NCBI GenBank assembly: GCA_034435015.1
Contig: DAOTYH010000061.1
Span: 1-13,184, forward strand
Direction of reading: 5' to 3'
DNA length: 13,184 bases
Origin: DAOTYH01 sp034435015
Lineage (GTDB): Bacteria; Chloroflexota; Anaerolineae; Aggregatilineales; UBA3940
Shown here piece by piece: positions 7,433 through 13,184 of the stretch (positions are counted from its first letter, which is position 1; each line of letters opens with the position of its first letter). A program made the translations under genes and the position numbers. The notes under the pieces are model-generated. The model had not been told where the DNA came from and did not search any database. It was given only the letters and a program-made list of their open reading frames with translations.

Positions 7433-8353
7433 ATGCCCCCTTCTTTTGACGTTCTCAGCTATGGCACAGTTGGCCTCGACAAGATCATCCGGGTTCCTCA
7501 CCTGCCCCGCCCTGACATCAGCACTCATGCTTTGGAGGAGAGTCTTCATCTGGGAGGCAAGGCTACCAACACAGCGGTCTTTCTTTCTGTCTGGGGGGTA
7601 AAGGTGGCCGTCAGCGGACATACAATCGGCTATGATGAGATGGGCGACAAACTGTTTGAGATACTGGCACACTATCCCAACATCAGCACCCGTTATCTGC
7701 GTCGGCAGTCCGGCCTGCGGAGTATGTATTGCTGTATTCTGGTCACACCTGATGGAGAGAGGTCTATCATCGGGATCAACGCTGAGGGCAATCCGCAGAC
7801 ACCGCCTACGGCTGAGATGATCAGCGATGCCCGTCTGCTGACCCTAGACTTGTACGGCGGAATGGAACGTGTGGAAGCGGCCCGGCTGGCTTATCAGGCC
7901 GGCCTGCCGGTTGTTGTCGGTGACCTGCGCCATGTGGATCATCCGGTTCTGCCCTATACGACGGTAGCGATAGCCTCAGCGGCTGAGATTCGCCGCCAGT
8001 ATCCGGGTCTGTTGCCTCAGGATTTCGCGCGATCGGTCCAGGCGGTTGGGGTGAGGCAGGTCATTCTCACCGACGGGCCGCGTGAGGTGCTTGTCTTTGA
8101 TGGAGGAGGCGACATTTCAGCGGTCACCCCTCCGCAAGCGGCAGTGGTGGATACTACCGGTGCAGGCGATGCATTCCGCGCGGGGGTGATCTATGGTGTC
8201 TTGCAAGGCTGGGAGTTGATCGAGAGTGCCGCCCTGGGAGCGGCGGCGGGTTCGATCAATGTGGGGCGTCCCGGCGCGGCAACCCAGCCGCCCGCACTAG
8301 ATGAGGTTCAGGCGCTGGCAAGATCATTGCGCAGGCGGATGATAACAGCGTAG
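7433..8353 (+). CDS. PfkB-family carbohydrate/nucleoside kinase
   Basis: A 306-aa ATP-dependent kinase of the ribokinase/PfkB fold, phosphorylating a sugar, sugar phosphate or nucleoside in the cytoplasm. The N-terminal glycine motif LGGKATNTAVFLSVWG (residues 40-55) and the C-terminal signature DTTGAGDAF (240-248), with catalytic base Asp246 and an anion hole from the GAGD glycines, are both present, and the length is standard. Substrate cannot be read from the sequence; ribokinase, adenosine kinase or 2-keto-3-deoxygluconate kinase types are all possible. I start at the ATG at 7433, which has a strong AAAGGAG 5 nt before it. An upstream in-frame ATG at 7388 would put that ribosome-binding site inside the gene. 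It is divergent from the lytic transglycosylase gene and convergent with the response regulator, so it is probably monocistronic. Confidence 0.9.
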   Translation: MPPSFDVLSYGTVGLDKIIRVPHLPRPDISTHALEESLHLGGKATNTAVFLSVWGVKVAVSGHTIGYDEMGDKLFEILAHYPNISTRYLRRQSGLRSMYCCILVTPDGERSIIGINAEGNPQTPPTAEMISDARLLTLDLYGGMERVEAARLAYQAGLPVVVGDLRHVDHPVLPYTTVAIASAAEIRRQYPGLLPQDFARSVQAVGVRQVILTDGPREVLVFDGGGDISAVTPPQAAVVDTTGAGDAFRAGVIYGVLQGWELIESAALGAAAGSINVGRPGAATQPPALDEVQALARSLRRRMITA

Positions 8354-8426
8354 GGCGTTTGGAGAAGCTTGGTCGTAAAACTCTGTATGTTGAGGGCACA
8401 GCAAGGCCGGGCATGATCTGGTATGC

Positions 8427-8810
8427 TCAATCAACGGCGCTATTTGCCTGTAATATCTCTCGAATCTTGGTGATCAGGTCATGGTGCAGGATAGGCTTGG
8501 ATAGATAGTCGTTAGCCCCGGCCTGCATACCCTGCTCAACGGACTCAGCGTCACCCCGTGCAGACAGGATTAACACAGGTATATGGCTGGTGGACGGCAT
8601 TGCCCGGATATGGCGGCACAGCTCAATACCATCCATGCCTGGCATCATCACATCAAGAACGATCAGATCAGGGATTTCGTTTTTGAGCATATCGAGGGCA
8701 GTGTAGGCATCCTGCGCCTTAAGCACTTCAAAGCCCCCGCGTTCCAGCATGATGCCGATTAACGTCAGTGCTCCCACCTCGTCATCTACTACCAGGATTC
8801 GTGTGGCCAT
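8427..8810 (-). CDS. Single-domain response regulator (CheY-like receiver)
   Basis: A 127-aa protein that is only a receiver domain. It shows the acidic pocket Asp9-Asp10, the phospho-acceptor Asp53 in IVLDVMMPGMDG, the switch Ser83 in LILSARG, and Lys105 in YLSKPI. It should be phosphorylated by a histidine kinase and work through protein contacts, since no DNA-binding or enzymatic output domain follows. No kinase gene is in the window, so the partner is unknown. The ATG at 8810 is chosen because it starts directly before the first strand (ATRILVVDDE); a GTG at 8831 would add 7 residues without a ribosome-binding site. GAGGGA lies 13 nt upstream of the ATG. It faces the PfkB gene tail-to-tail, 73 bp apart, and diverges from the lipoprotein pair across 293 bp. 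Confidence 0.92.
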   Translation of the reverse strand: MATRILVVDDEVGALTLIGIMLERGGFEVLKAQDAYTALDMLKNEIPDLIVLDVMMPGMDGIELCRHIRAMPSTSHIPVLILSARGDAESVEQGMQAGANDYLSKPILHHDLITKIREILQANSAVD

Positions 8811-9045
8811 AGCTGTGTTTTTGTCCCTCACTCTCAGGGTGTAGACTCTCCGGCTTTGTCTGGTGCAGTAACGCCTATCAGTTTAGTAATTTTTAGGTGC
8901 AATGCAAATAGAGAGGCCCGACTTCCAGCCTCGTATAGCGTCCCACGGCAAACCCTATTATCCTATCTCTGGAAAGAGTGCTTGGCATGATAAACAGCCT
9001 AAATGAATGTCGCGTTCGCCCTTTGCAGGATGCGGCAGACCCTGC

Positions 9046-9075
9046 TTGAAGGGGCACTTGCAGACGCTGTATAAT
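9046..9075 (+). promoter_or_regulatory. Strong sigma70-type promoter of the lipoprotein pair
   Basis: TTGAAG at 9046-9051 and a perfect TATAAT at 9070-9075 are separated by 18 bp. Transcription would begin near 9082, giving a very short leader with the ribosome-binding site GGGGAGGG at 9090-9097. This is the best plus-strand promoter in the window. The rest of the 8811-9103 gap shows no other clear site; the promoter of the response regulator is not obvious. Confidence 0.7.
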
Positions 9076-9103
9076 AATAACCCACATCTGGGGAGGGTGT
9101 CTC

Positions 9104-10627
9104 ATGAACAAACAGACGCGCTATCTGGTGATCACTCTGTTAACAGGGTTGCTATTTTCAGCCTGCCAGTCCGGCACTCCTCAACCCCAGTCCGCTTTAC
9201 CCATGCCCTCTGAGCAGACACCCCTTGCCGGCGGGACTCCTACTCTAGAGCCGAGCGGGGCACTAGAGATGCCAACATCAACAGTGGTCCCTAGCCTTGC
9301 GGCTGGCACGGTGATCCTCGATCAAACCAACCAGCTTGACGCTCAGCAAGGAGGGCGCGTCGAGTTGAGCTTTGAGAGTAACGCCTCACAGGTCATTCGT
9401 CTGGAGGCGAATCTGCTAAGCGGCGCGCTGGATTACAGCCTGCATCTTGTAGATAAGTTTGGTAATTTTATTGCCTCACTTGAGCCGGGCATTAGCCAGC
9501 GGGTTCAATCTATTAACGAGTTTACGTTGCCTTACCAAGGAAGCTATCGTGTTTACCTGATCCCTGTTGATGGGAACGGTTCGGTGCAGGTGGTTGTGAC
9601 AGCCCTGGGTGACGCGACCGGCGGCGGTCTGCTGGAGGGAACGGACAGCTCCCTAGAAGCTGTGATGAACAACGAAGGGGTATATCATACTTACCAGTTC
9701 CGGCTGAAGGCAGGGGAGGTAGTTAGTATTGCCGCCAGAGCCAGTGTCAATGGTGCGCCCGATACGCAACTGGCCCTGTATGGCCCGGATGGCCGTCTGA
9801 TCGCCCGAGCGGATGATGTCAATGCACCTGCTGATCTCAATGCGGTGCTGAGGGGATTCGTTGCCCCACTCGACGGCCTATATACTGCTATTGTGTCTGC
9901 CTATGCTGGTTCTACAGGTTCTTATACGTTCAGCCTCACTTCGGATACTGTGCCGCCCCAAGCGCAGGGCCAGCCGGATGTGGAGTATGGGCGATATTAT
10001 CAGGCCGCATTGTTTGAAGGGAGCAGTCTGAGCGTTACCTTTGATGGGCAACTAGGGGATGTGCTCCGCATCTCGGTTGTCGATCTGAGTCCTGAGCTGG
10101 ACGTAGATATGCGCCTGTACAGTCCCTTTGGGCAGATCATCGCTTACGCGACAGGGGCCGGGCCGGGGCAGGGTGAAACACTGCACGAGGTACAGCTTCC
10201 TTATGCAGGCCGCTACCGGCTGGAATTAGTCCCTGCCGGTGCTGGCAACGCAACATTCACGATTGCACAACTGACGGTCAATGAACTCAGCGGAGGCGGC
10301 ATTTTTGGCGATCAACCTAATGGTACGCTGACAGGTCGTTTTGATGCGCCTAATGTCTTCCACTATTACCAGTTTAACGCCGCGGCAGGTGATCGCATCA
10401 CCCTGAGAGTGACTTCAACCAGCGAGCGCGGTCAGCTCGACATCGGTTTTGCCCTGCTAGGGCCAGATGGATTGCAAGCGGTCTTTGTAGATGACTCGAA
10501 CGGTGACAACCCCCTTGACCCCTCGTTGATACGCTATGAGGCTATTGAGACCGGCACATATACGGTTGTGGTGTATGCGTTTGGCGATGCAAGCGGTTCT
10601 TATGAGTTGAGTTACATTCGGGAGTAA
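9104..10627 (+). CDS. Surface lipoprotein with A-B-A-B beta-sandwich (PPC-like) modules, copy 1
   Basis: A 507-aa secreted lipoprotein. The signal is short, with lipobox FSAC and Cys21, followed by a Pro/Thr/Ser-rich spacer to about residue 66. Four modules of about 105 aa follow. A modules at 68-172 and 293-396 share a DKFG or SPFG turn and an LPYQGSYR-type strand. B modules at 173-280 and 397-507 start after GGG, have a YHTYQF strand, a GPDG turn, a DD-containing acidic loop and end G-SY. B resembles bacterial pre-peptidase C-terminal (PPC) domains, whose acidic loops often bind calcium. No catalytic domain is present, so a binding, adhesive or structural role outside the cell is inferred. 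The ribosome-binding site GGGGAGGG and the promoter are strong, so expression may be high. A paralogue with the same plan follows after 29 bp. Confidence 0.85.
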   Translation: MNKQTRYLVITLLTGLLFSACQSGTPQPQSALPMPSEQTPLAGGTPTLEPSGALEMPTSTVVPSLAAGTVILDQTNQLDAQQGGRVELSFESNASQVIRLEANLLSGALDYSLHLVDKFGNFIASLEPGISQRVQSINEFTLPYQGSYRVYLIPVDGNGSVQVVVTALGDATGGGLLEGTDSSLEAVMNNEGVYHTYQFRLKAGEVVSIAARASVNGAPDTQLALYGPDGRLIARADDVNAPADLNAVLRGFVAPLDGLYTAIVSAYAGSTGSYTFSLTSDTVPPQAQGQPDVEYGRYYQAALFEGSSLSVTFDGQLGDVLRISVVDLSPELDVDMRLYSPFGQIIAYATGAGPGQGETLHEVQLPYAGRYRLELVPAGAGNATFTIAQLTVNELSGGGIFGDQPNGTLTGRFDAPNVFHYYQFNAAAGDRITLRVTSTSERGQLDIGFALLGPDGLQAVFVDDSNGDNPLDPSLIRYEAIETGTYTVVVYAFGDASGSYELSYIRE

Positions 10628-10648
10628 GGGGGATAGGCACTATCCTCT
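10626..10648 (+). promoter_or_regulatory. Intercistronic hairpin and distant ribosome-binding site
   Basis: GGATAG (10631-10636), loop GCA, CTATCC (10640-10645) form a perfect 6-bp stem, extendable by G-C and G-U pairs. The purine run AAGGGG before it is 26 nt from the next ATG in linear distance but only about 11 nt when the hairpin is folded out. No other ribosome-binding site precedes the ATG at 10657. Confidence 0.45.
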
Positions 10649-10656
10649 CTATTCGT

Positions 10657-12168
10657 ATGAATCGTGGACGGTTGATTTGGGGAGGGTTTTTGCTCAGCCT
10701 GGTGCTTACCACTGGGCTGAGTCTTGTTGCCTGTTCAGTGCAAACTGCTGATGTTCCTCCCTCTGCTACATCAACTCCATGGCCGACGCTTGCTCCGCTG
10801 ATGACCGTTTCGGCGCAAGGGGGAGCTACTGCCTCGTTTGGCCCTCAACTGGTTGACAAATACCGGTCAGATTTACAGGAAGGGGTTGAAGCCGCCTTCC
10901 CGCTGGAGGGCCGTGCTGATCGGCCTGTGCGTATTGAGGTAATAGTCCTGCTGGGGGAGATTGATCCCATCATCACATTGCGTAATCCGGCGGGGCATCA
11001 ATTGGCACGGGTAGACAGGGCTGGCGCCGGTGAGCCGGAAGTGATTGGTCAGTTCCAGTTCCCTGAGGACGGATATTATGAGCTTGACCTTTCAACTGTA
11101 TCCGGCACAGGTCAGGTAGGAGTCTCTATTTACGAGCTGGACGCCGCCCAACTGGAGGGTGGCGGGGTGTTCTCTTCAATGAATCAAGAGATTCAGGGAA
11201 GCATCAGACATCCGGCTACGTATCATACCTTCCGCCTGCCGGTTCAACGCGGCCAGCGGTTTGATCTCTCTGCTATGGCCCTGACAGAGGGGCTAGACCT
11301 GCTGTTTGATCTATACGGCCCGGATGGCACATTGCTGGCCTCGCGTGACGATAATGTGGGGAAGGACCCTTATCTGTGGAATTTCATGCCCAGCCAGTCC
11401 GGGACATACACGGTAGTCCTCAGCAACTATGATCAGAACGTAGGTAATTATGTCCTGCGTGTCAGCCCCTCCGAGTCGGGGGGGCAGGCCGCTATCGGCG
11501 TTCGAACCGGGCTGGAGTTAGCCGCCGTACCCCGGCGCAGTACATGGCTGACCTTCGAGGGCTTAGCTCTGGACGCTGTCTATATCGAGGCTCGCCCTGC
11601 CACACGCGGCGTTGACCCTGTGATTGCCTTATATGACCGGTTTGGCAATCGGCTTGTGGCTGTCAACCAGTACGGGCCGGACCAGCAGGAGCAGGCGACC
11701 TTTGTGCAACTACCGTTTGACGGCCAGTATCAGGTTGAGTTCTCAACACTCGGCGAAGGCGGGCAGATACAGTACTATATCCGCTCGATCCGGCAGGCTG
11801 ATATTGATGTGGGGGGAAAGATCAGGCCGGGGATGGTAGCTCATAAGGCCGAAATGGAAGGGACAGGCTGCTTTTACGTCTATGTGTTTGATATACAGGG
11901 AGGGGAACTGATTGGCATTGATGCCCATGCTACCGGCGGCACAGGTCTTGATCTGGGATTTAATCTCTATACACCGGATGGATACTTGCTTGTGACCCGC
12001 GATGATGTGGTGGGGCGCGATCCTGTGCTTGACCGAATCGAGCTGACACAGCCGGGGCGTTACGTGCTGGCCGTCTGGAACTATGGCGGCACTACCGGCC
12101 CGTTTGAATTGTACGTTACCAACCCCGCCGCTCCGTCTCTGTTGCCCGGTACCCCTGCACCGGGGTAG
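10657..12168 (+). CDS. Surface lipoprotein with A-B-A-B beta-sandwich (PPC-like) modules, copy 2
   Basis: A 503-aa lipoprotein: hydrophobic signal with lipobox LVAC and Cys26, a short Ser/Thr/Pro spacer, then four modules. A modules are at 64-167 and 280-385 (the second with YDRFGNRL and LPFDGQYQV); B modules are at 168-272 and 386-490 (LYGPDGTLLASRDD and LYTPDGYLLVTRDD, each followed by GKDP or GRDP). Order, module lengths and turn motifs match the preceding gene, so the pair comes from a gene duplication that followed an internal A-B duplication. The acidic RDD..G.DP loops may bind calcium. An extracytoplasmic binding or structural role is inferred; no enzyme domain is seen. Translation probably depends on the unusual hairpin spacer. 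The final residues are a Pro-rich tail. No T-run terminator faces this gene, although the hairpin at 12183-12209 could slow polymerase. Confidence 0.85.
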   Translation: MNRGRLIWGGFLLSLVLTTGLSLVACSVQTADVPPSATSTPWPTLAPLMTVSAQGGATASFGPQLVDKYRSDLQEGVEAAFPLEGRADRPVRIEVIVLLGEIDPIITLRNPAGHQLARVDRAGAGEPEVIGQFQFPEDGYYELDLSTVSGTGQVGVSIYELDAAQLEGGGVFSSMNQEIQGSIRHPATYHTFRLPVQRGQRFDLSAMALTEGLDLLFDLYGPDGTLLASRDDNVGKDPYLWNFMPSQSGTYTVVLSNYDQNVGNYVLRVSPSESGGQAAIGVRTGLELAAVPRRSTWLTFEGLALDAVYIEARPATRGVDPVIALYDRFGNRLVAVNQYGPDQQEQATFVQLPFDGQYQVEFSTLGEGGQIQYYIRSIRQADIDVGGKIRPGMVAHKAEMEGTGCFYVYVFDIQGGELIGIDAHATGGTGLDLGFNLYTPDGYLLVTRDDVVGRDPVLDRIELTQPGRYVLAVWNYGGTTGPFELYVTNPAAPSLLPGTPAPG

Positions 12169-12177
12169 GGCGGTAGC

Positions 12178-12209
12178 AAAAAGGGGCAGGCAACAAAGTA
12201 ACCTGCCCC
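12178..12209 (-). terminator. Rho-independent terminator of rplY
   Basis: On the minus strand, GGGGCAGG and CCTGCCCC (arms 12202-12209 and 12183-12190) form a perfect 8-bp GC-rich stem with an 11-nt loop, followed by five T (12182-12178). The polarity fits rplY, which ends at 12246. On the plus strand no T-run follows. Confidence 0.85.
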
Positions 12210-12245
12210 CTGTAGGATGTCCGAGGCGGGGAATAGAGGCAGAGC

Positions 12246-12890
12246 CTACTCTTCCTCCTCTTCCTTCTTCCTCTCAGTAATGACTTCTACGGCGTCAGCA
12301 GAGACTTCTACCAGCGGAGCCTCCTCTTCAACAGCCTCCGGATAATCCAGCTTGACCAGCAGTTCATCTCCCTCAGTGAGCACCTTGATGGTCTCAGGTA
12401 AATTCAGATCGCTGATCAGCAACTGATCTCCGACCTTTGTGAGAGTGCTCATGTCTACCTCGATATGAGGAGGCAGGTTGGCTGGTAGCGCTTCGATCTC
12501 AATGCTGGTGAGTACATGGATGGCGATGGCCTCCCGGCTGGCGACGGCGGGGGATTCGTTCACAAACAGAACAGGTACCTCCGTACGGATCGGGCGATCC
12601 ATAGCAACACGGTAGAAATCCACGTGCAACAGGCCGCCCGTCAGAGGGTGACGCTGAACCTCACGGGCCAGTGCTGGTATTTTCTGGTTGTTGACGTTCA
12701 GCTCAATGATCTGAGTGCCGCCTGCTTTGGCCAATGCCAGACGCAGGGGCTTCTCGGCAATTGAAAGGTTCATAGGGGTAAAATCCGGCCCGTAAACAGT
12801 GGCCGGAATCTGCCCCTGACGGCGCAGTTGCTTGACCTGCTTGCCAATGATCTGGCGCGGCGTTGCCTCTAAAGTAATAACTTCACTCAT
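12246..12890 (-). CDS. rplY: 50S ribosomal protein L25 / general stress protein Ctc (long form)
   Basis: This 214-aa protein binds 5S rRNA in the large ribosomal subunit. The N-terminal L25 domain is clear: LEATPR, then GKQVKQLRRQGQIPATVYGP (residues 16-35), and HVDFYRV near 90. A C-terminal beta domain with IEIEALPANLPPHIEVD follows, as in the CTC/TL5 type found in many bacteria, rather than the short E. coli L25. The tail is strongly acidic and ends with a run of Glu after RKKE, common in this type. The ATG at 12890 has GAGGAG 10 nt upstream. It is transcribed alone, from a good promoter about 130 nt away and with its own terminator. It is convergent with the lipoprotein pair. Confidence 0.95.
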   Translation of the reverse strand: MSEVITLEATPRQIIGKQVKQLRRQGQIPATVYGPDFTPMNLSIAEKPLRLALAKAGGTQIIELNVNNQKIPALAREVQRHPLTGGLLHVDFYRVAMDRPIRTEVPVLFVNESPAVASREAIAIHVLTSIEIEALPANLPPHIEVDMSTLTKVGDQLLISDLNLPETIKVLTEGDELLVKLDYPEAVEEEAPLVEVSADAVEVITERKKEEEEE

Positions 12891-12922
12891 CAGATTCCAT
12901 CTCCTCGTATCGCCAGCTACCT

Positions 12923-13004
12923 CACTGCTGTCAATCAGCGGTGAAAGGGGAGGCGTTTATCTCTATGGGTCGGGCAAATAAAATAGGCGTCTCCGCACCT
13001 ATTT
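12923..13004 (-). promoter_or_regulatory. Structured 5' leader of rplY
   Basis: Two inverted repeats lie in the ~130-nt leader. AAATAGG/CCTATTT (arms 12981-12987 and 12998-13004) is a perfect 7-bp stem with a 10-nt loop. CACCGCTG/CAGCAGTG (12936-12943 and 12923-12930, minus sense) pairs 3+4 bp around one A-C mismatch with a 5-nt loop. The loop of the first holds TGCGG, which could instead pair with CCGCA at 13017-13021. No known leader motif is recognised. Confidence 0.35.
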
Positions 13005-13027
13005 GCGGGAGCGGCCTGCGGAGGGAT

Positions 13028-13056
13028 ATTTTACCGAGCTGTATAGGGGGCGTCAA
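13028..13056 (-). promoter_or_regulatory. sigma70-type promoter of rplY
   Basis: On the minus strand TTGACG (13051-13056) and TAAAAT (13028-13033) are separated by exactly 17 bp, each 5 of 6 to consensus. Transcription should start near 13021. The -35 is 4 bp from the IS-like end that begins at about 13061. Confidence 0.75.
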
Positions 13057-13060
13057 TAGC

Positions 13061-13100
13061 GCGCAATGTGTCGGGAGTGGCTAACTGTCTGGATATATGC
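13061..13100 (+). repeat. Left terminal inverted repeat of an IS1-like element
   Basis: The stretch shares CGCAATGTG then GGGAGTGGC with the left arm of the small element at 115-220, and GTCGGG, AGTGGCTAA and TGGATAT in order with its right arm. It lies 12-50 bp before a transposase-type ORF start, where an IS end is expected. The exact outer boundary is uncertain, and the other end is outside the window. Confidence 0.55.
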
Positions 13101-13112
13101 AATAATAGTGTC

Positions 13113-13184
13113 ATGCAATGTCCAAAATGCAGCAACCAGAAGCAACAGGTCAAATCAGGGCGGACCGAAGTCGGGAGTCAACGC
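13113..13184 (+). CDS. IS1-like transposase N-terminus (InsA-type zinc finger), cut by window edge
   Basis: The frame stays open for 24 codons to the window end and begins MQCPKC, then a basic/polar stretch with SGRTEVGSQR. This CPxC...G....G.QR pattern is the start of the zinc-finger/HTH protein of IS1-family transposases, where a second Cys pair follows a QRY motif; that part is beyond the window. In IS1 elements this protein is the first of two frames joined by ribosomal frameshifting. Only the N-terminus can be judged here. The presence of a repeat matching another inverted-repeat element just upstream supports the call. No good ribosome-binding site is seen. Confidence 0.6.
   Translation, partial: MQCPKCSNQKQQVKSGRTEVGSQR

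Noticed and set aside
8409..8428. GGGCAT/ATGCTC hairpin between the convergent PfkB and response-regulator genes, considered as a bidirectional terminator
   Set aside because: The stem is short with one G-U pair, overlaps the response-regulator stop codon and has no T-run on either side.
8984..8998. TTGGCATGATAAACAGCC considered as a sigma54 promoter
   Set aside because: GG and GC are 11 rather than 10 nt apart, and the -12 element does not match TTGCA.
12150..12167. TACCCC/GGGGTA hairpin at the stop codon of the second lipoprotein, considered as its terminator
   Set aside because: Only a 6-bp stem inside the coding end, with no T-run after it.
12881..12898. Five-codon upstream frame (ATG GAA TCT GAT GAG TGA) overlapping the rplY start
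   Set aside because: Its ATG abuts the GAGGAG ribosome-binding site directly, leaving no spacing for initiation, so it is probably accidental.

Overview
The window looks like a chromosomal segment of a Chloroflexota bacterium, probably Anaerolineae-like. That placement is an inference from three things: secreted lipoproteins with Pro/Thr-rich linkers, GH57 enzymes next to standalone house-keeping genes, and moderate-to-high GC. No 16S rRNA or other decisive marker is present. Nine complete protein genes, one truncated transposase gene and one truncated tRNA gene can be supported.

Layout, left to right. A tRNA-Leu(UAG) gene on the minus strand is cut by the window start. It is followed by a compact inverted-repeat element (core 124-205). 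On the plus strand come two GH57 alpha-glucan enzymes, 9 bp apart: a 4-alpha-glucanotransferase/amylase type and a short DUF3536-type. They run tail-to-tail into, and overlap, a minus-strand pair made of a TPR-rich lytic transglycosylase lipoprotein and an unknown protein with a possible degenerate transglutaminase-like core. Next are a PfkB-family sugar/nucleoside kinase (plus) and a single-domain response regulator (minus). A strong promoter then drives two tandem paralogous lipoproteins (plus), each built from an A-B-A-B series of beta-sandwich (PPC-like) modules. Last come rplY (ribosomal protein L25/CTC, minus) with its own terminator, structured leader and good promoter, and the left end of an IS1-like insertion sequence whose zinc-finger ORF runs off the window.

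Functionally this is a mix of storage-glucan metabolism (GH57 pair), cell-envelope work (lytic transglycosylase, surface lipoproteins) and core translation (tRNA, L25). I see no defence system, CRISPR array or biosynthetic cluster.

The most interesting signal is outside the genes. The ends of the small inverted-repeat element near position 165 match the left end of the IS at about 13070. At all three of these ends a TTG-type -35 hexamer lies 14-16 bp outside the shared GGG(G)AGTGGC core and a near-consensus -10 follows, pointing outward into tRNA-Leu, the GH57 pair and rplY. This could be a mobile family that supplies or seeks promoters, or a shared upstream regulatory element. The A-B-A-B lipoprotein pair and the hairpin in their 29-bp spacer are the next most interesting.
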